A stretch of 47,088 bases of DNA, taken from NCBI GenBank assembly GCA_017551865.1, contig JAFZKB010000007.1:1-47088 (forward strand), in the 5' to 3' direction. Of this stretch, positions 6,871-13,915 are shown piece after piece. Position numbers and translations under genes: made by a program. The notes beneath the pieces were generated by a model, which was given only the letters and a program-made list of their open reading frames with translations, was not told the DNA's origin and made no database searches. Position 1 is the stretch's first letter, and each line of letters begins with the position of its first letter. Source of the DNA: Clostridiales bacterium. GTDB lineage: Bacteria > Bacillota > Clostridia > Saccharofermentanales > Saccharofermentanaceae.

Positions 6871-9348
6871 TTATACCTTCACCTTTGTGGTGAGTTTGGT
6901 GGCTTCCTTGTAAGGACGGAACAGCATGTAGATGCCGTATGCGAGGATCGCTGCGGCGATGATCGCACCGAAGATATTTCCGTCGCCTGTGAAGAGGCCG
7001 CCGAACTGGTTTATCATGAGGGCGATGACATAGGCAAAGCCGCACTGATAACCGATCGCAAACCATGTCCACTTCGCGTTGTTCATCTCACGCTTGATCG
7101 CACCGATCGCGGCGAAGCACGGAGCGCAGAGGAGATTGAATACGAGGAAGGAGAATGCGGTGACCTTTGTGAATGTCGCTGCGAGTGTAGCATAAAGAGA
7201 AGCATCTCCGCCGCCATAAAGGATACCCATGGTACCTACGATGTTCTCCTTGGCAACAAGTCCGGTGATGGAGGCCACGGAAGCCTGCCAGTTGCCCCAG
7301 CCAAGAGGCTTGAAGATAAAGGCGAGGACTGATCCGATGCCTGCCAGGATCGAACTGTCGATCTGCTCTTCCGACAACATCTGGAAAGATCCGTCCACGA
7401 CACCGAAGTTCGTCGCAAACCATACGAAGAGCGTCGAAAGGAGGATGATCGTTCCGGCCTTCTTGATGAAGGACCAGCCGCGCTCCCATGTGGAGTGGAG
7501 AACATTCTTTAATGTCGGAAGGTGGTAGGCCGGAAGCTCCATTACGAACGGAGCCGGTTCGCCTGCGAACATCTTAGTCTTCTTTAAGATGATACCGGAG
7601 ATGATGATCGCAGCCATACCGATGAAGTAAGCGGAGGCAGATACGATCGAACGCTGGAGACCGGAACCGCCGAAGATCGCGCCGGCGATCATGGCGATGA
7701 ACGGAACCTTCGCTCCGCACGGGATGAATGTGGTGGTGATGATCGTCATACGACGGTCACGTTCATTCTCAATGGTACGGGAAGCCATGATGCCCGGGAT
7801 ACCGCAGCCGGTACCTACCAGCATCGGGATAAAGGACTTACCGGAAAGACCGAACTTTCTGAATACACGGTCCAGTACGAATGCGATACGGGCCATATAG
7901 CCGCAGGCTTCGAGGATCGCCAGGAGGAAGAAGAGTACGAGCATCTGCGGTACGAAACCGAGGACTGCACCGACACCGGCGACGATACCGTCAAGGACCA
8001 GACCCTTGAGCCAGTCCGCGGCACCGGCCTTATCGAGGCCTCTTTCTACGAGGACCGGAATACCCGGTACCCATGTGCCGAAATCTGCCGGATCCGGTTC
8101 AGAACCGTACTTGTCGAGCGCACCGTCGATATCTTCATAGGAAGCTTCTTCTGTGGAGATCTCGAGAGTTTCTTCATCTTCGAGTTCATATTCGATCGTG
8201 GCATCAGACGGGATCGCTTCACGAAGGGATGCGATCTGCTCATCGGAAAGACCTTCGCCCTCTTCATCTTCGAGAGCTGCAGCCATATCCTCATCGCCGT
8301 ACTGATCGACGATCGCTGCGATGATCTCATTTGTATCGCCGTATTCTTCCGAGGCTTCTTCGTAGGCGGAATCGCCGTGTCCGAAGAGGTGGAACCCGTC
8401 ACCGAAAAGGTTGTCGTTGGTCCAGTTTGTCGCCTCTGCGCCGAAAGTCATCATGGCGATATAGTACACGAGGAACATGACGACGGCGAAGATCGGAAGA
8501 CCTAAGAAACGGTTCGTCACGATACGGTCGATCTTATCGGACTTACTAAGAAGTCCTTTGCTCTTTTTCTTCAGGCATCCTTTGATCACGGATGCGATAT
8601 ATACATATCTTTCGTTGGTGATGATGGACTCGGCATCGTCGTCGAGTTCCTTTTCCGCGGCGGCGATATCCGCCTCGATGTGTGTCATCTTCTCCGACGG
8701 GATCGAAAGATCTTCAAGAACTTTGTCGTCTCTTTCGAAGATCTTGATGGCGTACCATCTCTGCTGCTCTTCCGGCATATCGTGAAGCACGGCTTCCTCG
8801 ATGTGTGCGATGGCATGTTCTACCGGACCGGAGAAAGAATGCTGCGGTACGGTCTTTGTGCTTTCCGCCGCTTCGATCGCCGCTTCCGCTGCTTCCATGA
8901 CACCCTTATTCTTCAGGGCTGAGATCGCTACGACTTTACAGCCCAGCTGTTTTCCTAAATCATCGAGATTGATCTTGTCGCCGTTTTTCTCGACAACATC
9001 GATCATGTTGATGGCCACAACGACCGGGATTCCGAGTTCGGTCAGCTGCGTTGTCAGATACAGGTTACGCTCGAGGTTGGAGCCATCCACGATATTGAGG
9101 ATCGCGTTCGGGCGCTCTTTGATGAGATAGTTTCTTGCGACTACTTCCTCCAGTGTGTACGGAGAAAGAGAATAAATACCCGGAAGGTCCGTGATGATGA
9201 CGCCATCGTGCTTTTTGAGCTTACCTTCCTTCTTTTCCACGGTAACGCCCGGCCAGTTTCCGACGAACTGGTTCGCGCCAGTCAGGGCGTTGAATAATGT
9301 AGTCTTACCACTGTTCGGGTTACCCGCCAGGGCAATGCGAATATCCAT
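6871..9348 (-). CDS. feoB: Ferrous iron transport protein B
   Basis: An 825-residue Fe(II) transporter of the cytoplasmic membrane. The N-terminal G domain has G1 GNPNSGKTT (residues 9-17), G3 DLPG and G4 NMID. Then come a helical guanine-dissociation-inhibitor-like segment and the Gate-type membrane core with the conserved PMLVGTGCGIPG and PCGAKVPF stretches. An acidic insertion of roughly 110 residues (about 315-430, many Asp/Glu) sits between the first membrane helix and the rest of the core, predicted outside the cell. Typical FeoB has only a short loop there. GGAGGAG precedes the ATG by 7 bases. It is the last gene of an operon with two feoA genes. Confidence 0.97.
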   Translation of the reverse strand: MDIRIALAGNPNSGKTTLFNALTGANQFVGNWPGVTVEKKEGKLKKHDGVIITDLPGIYSLSPYTLEEVVARNYLIKERPNAILNIVDGSNLERNLYLTTQLTELGIPVVVAINMIDVVEKNGDKINLDDLGKQLGCKVVAISALKNKGVMEAAEAAIEAAESTKTVPQHSFSGPVEHAIAHIEEAVLHDMPEEQQRWYAIKIFERDDKVLEDLSIPSEKMTHIEADIAAAEKELDDDAESIITNERYVYIASVIKGCLKKKSKGLLSKSDKIDRIVTNRFLGLPIFAVVMFLVYYIAMMTFGAEATNWTNDNLFGDGFHLFGHGDSAYEEASEEYGDTNEIIAAIVDQYGDEDMAAALEDEEGEGLSDEQIASLREAIPSDATIEYELEDEETLEISTEEASYEDIDGALDKYGSEPDPADFGTWVPGIPVLVERGLDKAGAADWLKGLVLDGIVAGVGAVLGFVPQMLVLFFLLAILEACGYMARIAFVLDRVFRKFGLSGKSFIPMLVGTGCGIPGIMASRTIENERDRRMTIITTTFIPCGAKVPFIAMIAGAIFGGSGLQRSIVSASAYFIGMAAIIISGIILKKTKMFAGEPAPFVMELPAYHLPTLKNVLHSTWERGWSFIKKAGTIILLSTLFVWFATNFGVVDGSFQMLSEEQIDSSILAGIGSVLAFIFKPLGWGNWQASVASITGLVAKENIVGTMGILYGGGDASLYATLAATFTKVTAFSFLVFNLLCAPCFAAIGAIKREMNNAKWTWFAIGYQCGFAYVIALMINQFGGLFTGDGNIFGAIIAAAILAYGIYMLFRPYKEATKLTTKVKV

Positions 9349-9383
9349 TTTTGTACTCCTCCAAAAGATCTGTGCTGTGTTTT

Positions 9384-9602
9384 TTATTCGACTTCGATCA
9401 TTTCTGCGTCCGCTTTACGAAGCGAAAGCTCATATCCGCGAAGATTGATCTCCATAGGATCACCAAGCGGCGCCACTTTTCTAACGTAGATTTCTACGCC
9501 CTTTGTGATCCCCATGTCCATGATGCGGCGCTTGACCGGCCCTTCACCATGGATCTTAATGACCTTCGCTGTGTTTCCGACTGCGACTTCTCTTAGTGTC
9601 AT
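9384..9602 (-). CDS. feoA: FeoA family protein (second feoA of the operon)
   Basis: A 72-residue SH3-like small protein, the usual partner or regulator of FeoB. It has the family pattern of a conserved GxxxRRxxDMGI-type centre followed by a beta strand with a DPMEIN-type turn. The ATG at 9602 is preferred over the longer frame to 9650: AAGGAGGGG lies just upstream, and the extra N-terminus would run back over the preceding gene's end. It ends 35 bp before feoB and follows the first feoA by 16 bp, so the three genes form one operon. Confidence 0.92.
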   Translation of the reverse strand: MTLREVAVGNTAKVIKIHGEGPVKRRIMDMGITKGVEIYVRKVAPLGDPMEINLRGYELSLRKADAEMIEVE

Positions 9603-9618
9603 AACATCCCCTCCTTTT

Positions 9619-9837
9619 TCAGACCATGATTTTCCGCGCCATCTCTTCACTGATCGCCACGCGTGATTCCTTGATGTTCACGATGACATTTCCCGCGAGA
9701 GTATTGACGACAGTGACGGTGCCGCCGACGACAAAGCCCATGTCTTCGAGATGCTTTTTGACCTCCGGGCTTCCGCCGACCTTCTTAATGATGTTTTCTT
9801 CTCCGATCTGTGAATAACAAAGCGGCATCATTTTCAC
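9619..9837 (-). CDS. feoA: FeoA family protein (first feoA of the operon)
   Basis: A 72-residue FeoA-like protein with the central HLEDMGFVVGGTVTVV-type segment (usual LxxMGxxxGxxVxV) and a C-terminal VNIKESRVAISEEMA stretch. It is the promoter-proximal gene. AAGGAGGGTG ends a few bases before the ATG. Two distinct FeoA proteins ahead of FeoB is a common clostridial arrangement; the two copies here are clearly diverged from each other. The operon is controlled by a strong promoter flanked by three copies of one palindrome, which fits iron-responsive repression. Confidence 0.92.
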   Translation of the reverse strand: MKMMPLCYSQIGEENIIKKVGGSPEVKKHLEDMGFVVGGTVTVVNTLAGNVIVNIKESRVAISEEMARKIMV

Positions 9838-9845
9838 CCTCCTTA

Positions 9846-9867
9846 TTGGTTAGCACTATCTAACCAA
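9846..9867. promoter_or_regulatory. Operator palindrome 1 of the feo promoter
   Basis: Perfect inverted repeat TTGGTTAG-N6-CTAACCAA in the feo leader, at about +32 to +53 of the predicted transcript and just before the ribosome binding site. It shares the GTTAG-N6-CTAAC core with two further sites. The half-site resembles the GGTTAG half of DtxR/IdeR boxes, but the spacer is longer. Confidence 0.7.
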
Positions 9868-9877
9868 GTTACATAAA

Positions 9878-9893
9878 GTTAGCTCTTGCTAAC
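9878..9893. promoter_or_regulatory. Operator palindrome 2 of the feo promoter
   Basis: GTTAGC-TCTT-GCTAAC, perfect 6-bp arms, at about +6 to +21 from the predicted feo transcription start. This is a position where a repressor would block RNA polymerase escape. Confidence 0.7.
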
Positions 9894-9905
9894 CTTTCGT
9901 CATGG

Positions 9906-9934
9906 ATTATCAGCCATTTTCGAGCTGATTTCAA
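9906..9934 (-). promoter_or_regulatory. Promoter of the feoA-feoA-feoB operon
   Basis: On the minus strand TTGAAA (9929-9934) and GATAAT (9906-9911) are separated by exactly 17 bp, giving one of the best sigma-A promoters in the window. Operators lie on both sides. Confidence 0.75.
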
Positions 9935-9978
9935 GCGAAAAGATCCGTTCTTCTTTCTTTTCGTGATTTTGCCAAATA

Positions 9979-9994
9979 GTTAGCAGCTGCTAAC
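9979..9994. promoter_or_regulatory. Operator palindrome 3 of the feo promoter
   Basis: GTTAGCAGCTGCTAAC is a perfect 16-bp palindrome upstream of the feo -35. It starts 101 bp from palindrome 2, with the same GTTAG-N6-CTAAC core. Confidence 0.65.
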
Positions 9995-10124
9995 GTCTTT
10001 CTTTGTGAAAACTGTTCTCCATTTCTCATGAATCCTTGATTGGTAAAAAGGCAGTTTTCTATTTACGAAAAGGCCGCAAAAAGCCTAAAATATAGGCATA
10101 TACTTTTTGTATGGAGGTACAAAT

Positions 10125-10736
10125 ATGGGGAAAAATCTCAGAAACGAAAAATGGCAAAGAAAACTGTATCTGATCACTATGCTGTGCATAGTGGCGATCT
10201 TCGCCGGAATCGCTGCGGCCAGCCTGCCGGCACCGAAGGTAAATGCAGTCACGACCACAAATGCTCCTGTGGTCACACCGGTACCGGCTCCGCCGGGACC
10301 TACACCACCGCGTCCGACAGAACCGCCAAGACCGACGGCAACTCCTACACCGCCGCATAAGCCGACGGTCGCTCCGCCTTCTCCGACACCGACGCCGACA
10401 CCGACTCTTAAATTTGTTAATGTATATCTCTCGCCTTCCACTTTCCAGCAGGGATCTAGTGCATCGATTCGCGGATATATCGCAAATGTCAGGACTTCGG
10501 TCAATCTGACAGTCACTTTAAAGAAGTACTACAACAGTTATTCTCCTTACACAGTGAATACGTATGTGGACCGGTTATATCCGAATAACGACCACAATGC
10601 CTCACTTAGCAGCTCCAGCATCTTCACGAGCAGATTAAATCTTGCATCGAGACCGGCTGGTCACTACCTGCTTGTGATCGAAGCCACAGAAAGCGGAAAG
10701 ACGATATCGACATCGATCCATTTCTACATTACATAA
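10125..10736 (+). CDS. Secreted or membrane-anchored protein with Pro/Thr-rich stalk and Ig-like C-terminus
   Basis: A 203-residue protein. One hydrophobic segment (about residues 14-34) acts as signal peptide or anchor and ends near an Ala-rich stretch. It is followed by a Pro/Thr-rich linker (about 45-95) made of PTP/PTPTP units, typical of extracellular spacers. The last 105 residues alternate polar and hydrophobic residues, suggesting a beta-sandwich that could bind wall or sugar. The ATG at 10125 has GGAGG 7 bases upstream; an in-frame TTG at 10107 has none. No catalytic motif is seen. It has its own terminator and no operon partner. Confidence 0.8.
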   Translation: MGKNLRNEKWQRKLYLITMLCIVAIFAGIAAASLPAPKVNAVTTTNAPVVTPVPAPPGPTPPRPTEPPRPTATPTPPHKPTVAPPSPTPTPTPTLKFVNVYLSPSTFQQGSSASIRGYIANVRTSVNLTVTLKKYYNSYSPYTVNTYVDRLYPNNDHNASLSSSSIFTSRLNLASRPAGHYLLVIEATESGKTISTSIHFYIT

Positions 10737-10747
10737 CCCGGAAAGGC

Positions 10748-10765
10748 CTTCATCGTACGATGAAG
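10748..10765. repeat. 18-bp perfect palindrome after the stalk-protein gene
   Basis: CTTCATCGTACGATGAAG is perfectly self-complementary. It starts 11 bp after the stop codon and has no T-tract. It could stabilise the mRNA end together with the true terminator 25 bp further on. Confidence 0.55.
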
Positions 10766-10789
10766 CCATAACATTCGGAAAATAGTAAG

Positions 10790-10824
10790 TACCCTCTTTG
10801 CAGGAGCAGCAGAGAGGGTATTTT
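10790..10824 (+). terminator. Terminator of the stalk-protein gene
   Basis: TACCCTCT (10790-10797) pairs with AGAGGGTA (10813-10820), followed by TTTT. Confidence 0.75.
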
Positions 10825-10836
10825 CCGCTCAAAAAA

Positions 10837-11024
10837 CTATTTCCGTAAGATACGGATATTCGTCAGCGCGCACTGGTCGCCGGTGATGGAAACATAGATA
10901 TCGCTTGAGTCTTCGAGGATCGTCGTCGTATTCTCGAGACAGATTCCAAAGCATCGGTCTTCGTGATCAGAAGCTTGTTCTTGGCTTTGCCTTCGCCGTC
11001 CCAGTTCTCGCCCATATTCGGGTC
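10837..11024 (-). pseudogene. Decayed 3' end of a secreted-protein gene (frameshifted)
   Basis: Two minus-strand frames each look coding over adjacent halves. One reads DPNMGENWDGEGKAKNKLL and then LITKTDAL, up to about 10950. The other reads ILEDSSDIYVSITG and ends CALTNIRILRK at a stop at 10837. Joined by one frameshift near 10940 they give a plausible beta-rich extracellular C-terminus. There is no start codon or ribosome binding site, and the first frame has stops just upstream. The remnant follows the MerR-methyltransferase gene directly. I infer a decayed fragment; a sequencing frameshift would not explain the missing N-terminus. Confidence 0.4.
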
Positions 11025-11057
11025 TTACTACTATACTGCAGGTCAATTGTCGTGCTA

Positions 11058-12239
11058 TTACTTTCCGCAGTGGAAGAAGTACGATTCGGTCGTAACCAGA
11101 AGCTCTCCGCTTTCCTCGATTCTATCCGCGAAGTAGGATCTGATCTTCTCGCCGTACTTACAGAAGAACTTCTCCTGAGATTGGTAGGATTCCTTCATTT
11201 TCGAGAGCAGGTCGTCCGCTTCGTCGTAGCGGAAAGAGCTGGTCAGGATGACCTTTTCGACCGTCCCGAAATACTTTCCGAGCATCTCTTTAAAGCCTTC
11301 CATTTCGGCCTTATCTTTAGAGATCACTTCATCGATAAAAGAACTGTCGAGCGAAAGGGCGGTGAGTGCTTCCTTAAAGATCAGATCCCATGTGCAGGGA
11401 GATGGGCCGTTCATGGAGAACATGCCGCCGTCGGAAAGGACCTCGCTTGCCTTTGCGACGAGCTTTTCCGGATCTTTCAGCTCGGAATAAAGATAGTGCG
11501 CGACGATCTTATCGTAGGTCTTCTCCTTTTCGATCTTCTCCCACGAAAGCTCTTCCTCGAGATCTTCGAAGGTAAGGTCGATCGAAACGCCCTCCGGCAG
11601 GTCTTTCTGATTCTCGAAAAGAAACTTTCCGAAGTCCTCGGCCCAACTGCCGCGTACGTCGTAGGCGAAGATCTTCGCGCCCTCAGGGATCTGCTGCCAG
11701 TTATTTCTCCAGATCTTCGAAAAACCGCATCCGAGATCCAAGATCTTCTCGTCCTTTCCAAATCCCATGGAACCGAAGACCTTGACATACCAGTCCTCGC
11801 CCGGCACGGTGTGCTGGAGCATGAGCCAGTGGTTTCTGTCTGCTTCCTGATCGAGGGAGACGCTGGTGACGATCTCGGCGACATCATCCCAGTCGAGAGA
11901 ATCGCTCTTGCGATCTAAGGTGCGCTGGATCGCGTCGATCACCATTTCGGTCCTGTAGCGCTTCTCCTCCATCACTTTAAGCTGCATGCGAAGCGCTTCT
12001 TCGATATTTCCGGCCTCGCCGGCAACGAGGTTGTCGCGGATCTCCTCAAGAGAGAAGCCGATCTGCTTGAGCGCCACGATCTTTTCTAAAATCTTCAGCG
12101 CGCCGGCATCGTAGAGACGATAGTTCCCTTCAGAATACTCCGTGGGCTTCAAAAGGCCCTTTTCATCATACAGGCGGACAGCTTTCTGCGACACACCCGC
12201 TTTCTTTGCGATCTCACCTGAAGTCATTTTCTTGTCCAT
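11058..12239 (-). CDS. MerR-type regulator fused to a SAM-dependent methyltransferase
   Basis: A 393-residue two-part protein. Residues 1-70 are a MerR winged helix (MTSGEIAKKAGVSQKAVRLYDEKGLL, then the NYRLYD-type wing), followed by a coiled-coil dimer helix to about residue 125. From about residue 160 there is a class I methyltransferase fold with the SAM motif ILDLGCGFSK and a later LSDGGMFSMNGP segment. The ATG at 12239 has AAAGGAGGTCC upstream; the longer frame to 12335 adds an unlikely leader. Such fusions may sense a compound and then modify it or a target, but the ligand and substrate are unknown. The gene is monocistronic, with a MerR-like promoter. Confidence 0.88.
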   Translation of the reverse strand: MDKKMTSGEIAKKAGVSQKAVRLYDEKGLLKPTEYSEGNYRLYDAGALKILEKIVALKQIGFSLEEIRDNLVAGEAGNIEEALRMQLKVMEEKRYRTEMVIDAIQRTLDRKSDSLDWDDVAEIVTSVSLDQEADRNHWLMLQHTVPGEDWYVKVFGSMGFGKDEKILDLGCGFSKIWRNNWQQIPEGAKIFAYDVRGSWAEDFGKFLFENQKDLPEGVSIDLTFEDLEEELSWEKIEKEKTYDKIVAHYLYSELKDPEKLVAKASEVLSDGGMFSMNGPSPCTWDLIFKEALTALSLDSSFIDEVISKDKAEMEGFKEMLGKYFGTVEKVILTSSFRYDEADDLLSKMKESYQSQEKFFCKYGEKIRSYFADRIEESGELLVTTESYFFHCGK

Positions 12240-12270
12240 CTTTCGGACCTCCTTTTTCTTTGTTGATACC

Positions 12271-12301
12271 ACCTTAACGGGTGCCCCAAGGGAAGGGTCA
12301 A
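12271..12301 (-). promoter_or_regulatory. MerR-like promoter with a 19-bp spacer
   Basis: On the minus strand TTGACC (12296-12301) and TAAGGT (12271-12276) are 19 bp apart, the stretched spacing that MerR activators correct. The spacer carries an imperfect CCTT...AAGG dyad, which fits autoregulation of the MerR-methyltransferase gene. Confidence 0.5.
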
Positions 12302-12376
12302 GGGGGGCAAGAAAAAGTTTTTCGCCATTTTTCACATTATAACATTACCTATTTATGATTCTTTTCTCGGAATTAT

Positions 12377-12405
12377 TTGACAACTGAGACCTATAATATT
12401 ACTAT
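12377..12405 (+). promoter_or_regulatory. Promoter of the small lipoprotein gene
   Basis: Perfect -35 TTGACA (12377-12382), a 17-bp spacer and -10 TACTAT (12400-12405), 60 bp upstream of the ATG. Confidence 0.65.
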
Positions 12406-12465
12406 GTACTGCGGTAATGAACGCATTACATAAAAAGACTCTAAAATATTGAGGAGAGAAAGAAA

Positions 12466-12930
12466 ATGAAAACTGTAAAGAAACTCGTATCTGTTGTACT
12501 TATCGGTGCTATGGCACTTTCTATGGCAGCCTGCGGCGGCAAGGGCGCGAAGAAGGTAGCCCCGGCTGACTTTAAGTCCAAGCTCGAGGCAGAAGGCTAC
12601 ACAGTAGTCGAAGCTGATGAAGCTTCTCGCGAAGAGGGCGTGAAGACACAGTTCTCCGCTATCGGCACCTCCGTTATGATCAGCTACTCTGAGTACGAGA
12701 ACAAGGATGATGCAAAGGAATTCTTCGACATGACCAAGGACAGCGCGAAGAAAGCAAAAGATGACGGCGAGATCGATAAGCTCTCTACTTCTTCCAGCAG
12801 AATCTGCGCTACATCTGAAGACAGCTACATCGAGTTCGTATATGCTGACGATATGATCATCATGGCTATGGGTGGCGGCGAAAATGGAAAGAGCGACGTT
12901 GCTGATGCTCTGAAGATCCTGGGTCTCTGA
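12466..12930 (+). CDS. Small lipoprotein of unknown function
   Basis: A 154-residue protein. The signal peptide ends in lipobox MAAC with Cys23 and a following GGKG spacer. The mature part is a compact alpha/beta protein of about 125 residues in which an 'AEGYTVVEADE' segment and a Lys/Asp-rich helix are the clearest elements. No catalytic motif is visible. It has a strong promoter, a GAGGAGAG ribosome binding site and a shared bidirectional terminator, so it is monocistronic. Highly biased codon use (AAG, GCT, TCT) suggests good expression. Confidence 0.85.
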   Translation: MKTVKKLVSVVLIGAMALSMAACGGKGAKKVAPADFKSKLEAEGYTVVEADEASREEGVKTQFSAIGTSVMISYSEYENKDDAKEFFDMTKDSAKKAKDDGEIDKLSTSSSRICATSEDSYIEFVYADDMIIMAMGGGENGKSDVADALKILGL

Positions 12931-12967
12931 TTCGGATCACTTAGCCGAAACTAATTCAGGTAAAGAA

Positions 12968-13008
12968 AAGTGGTGGTTTTCCAATGCGGAAGGCCACCAC
13001 TTCTTTTA
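12968..13008. terminator. Bidirectional terminator between the small lipoprotein gene and trxB
   Basis: AAGTGGTGG (12968-12976) pairs with CCACCACTT (12994-13002), with TTCTTTT on the plus side and TTTTCTTT on the minus side. The trxB stop codon (13006-13008) lies at the edge of the structure. Confidence 0.85.
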
Positions 13009-13914
13009 TGCGTTCAGGTAGTCGCACGCTGCGATCGCCGCGTAGGCGCCGTCAGAACATGCGGTCGTGACCTGGCGCAGGGTCTTCCTGCAGCAGTCAC
13101 CTGCTACGAAGAGTCCTTCGGTCTTCGTATGGCAGATATCCTTCGGGAGGAAATATCCTCTCTCGTCCAGATCCGTCAGATCGGCAAAGGCTTCGTTCGA
13201 TGGAACAAGTCCGACGGCGAGGAATACACCGTCACAGGCGACGGTCTTCTTCTCCCCGTTTTCTTCGTAGGTCACACCGGTAAGCGCATTATCCTCAGAT
13301 ACTTCGTAGGCAAGGACTTTCGTGCCCGTATGGGTCTCGACATTTCCGCCGGAGAGCACCTGATCCTGCAGCTTCTGGTCTGCCGTAAAGAAAGGCATAT
13401 CTTGCAGGATGATGAGCTTCTTCACGATGCCGACGAGGAGCGCGGACTCGACGAATGCGGAGTTTCCGCCGCCGACCATGACTACGGTCTTATCTCTGTA
13501 GAAGTCGCCGTCACATACCGCGCAGAAACTGATCGAGGATCCGATGAGATCTTCTTCGCCCGGAAGGCCTAAGGTCCTGTGGGTCGTTCCTGTTGCCAGG
13601 ATCACGGTCTTTCCTTCGTACACGGATCCGTCTGCGGTCGTTACGCTAAAGCCGTTTTCGTTTTTAGAGATACCGGTGACATCCTCGATGGTCGCTTCCG
13701 CGCCCTGGCCCATCGCCTGCTCGAGAAGCTTGTCGCCGAACTCGTCTCCGCTTATCGAATCAAAGCCCGGGATATTCTCGACTTTCGGGGAATTGACGAT
13801 CTGTCCGCCGAAAACGGACTTCTCGATCACCATTACTGTCTTTGCATTTCTTCTGCCGTAAATAGCGGCGGTGAGACCCGCAGGTCCCCCGCCGACTACA
13901 ATAATATCGTACAT
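13006..13914 (-). CDS. trxB: Thioredoxin reductase
   Basis: A 302-residue flavoprotein that passes electrons from NAD(P)H to a dithiol partner. It has the FAD site GGGPAGLTAA near the N-terminus, the redox centre CAVC (Cys131 and Cys134), a second nucleotide motif GGGNSA, and the C-terminal FAD segment GLFVAGDC. The ATG at 13914 is chosen over the frame to 13947: AGGAG precedes it, and it starts one base after the TAA of nrdD. The tight coupling suggests its electrons go to the redox domain at the end of NrdD. The classic second motif of NADPH users is not obvious, so the donor could be another reductant such as ferredoxin. Confidence 0.93.
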   Translation of the reverse strand: MYDIIVVGGGPAGLTAAIYGRRNAKTVMVIEKSVFGGQIVNSPKVENIPGFDSISGDEFGDKLLEQAMGQGAEATIEDVTGISKNENGFSVTTADGSVYEGKTVILATGTTHRTLGLPGEEDLIGSSISFCAVCDGDFYRDKTVVMVGGGNSAFVESALLVGIVKKLIILQDMPFFTADQKLQDQVLSGGNVETHTGTKVLAYEVSEDNALTGVTYEENGEKKTVACDGVFLAVGLVPSNEAFADLTDLDERGYFLPKDICHTKTEGLFVAGDCCRKTLRQVTTACSDGAYAAIAACDYLNA

Positions 13915-13915
13915 A

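Noticed and set aside
10905..11918. 337-residue plus-strand ORF
   Set aside because: Antisense shadow of the MerR-methyltransferase gene, whose frame has clear domains and a ribosome binding site.
12391..12396. TATAAT at 12391 as the -10 of the small lipoprotein gene
   Set aside because: It is only 9 bp from TTGACA. TACTAT at 12400 has the correct 17-bp spacing.
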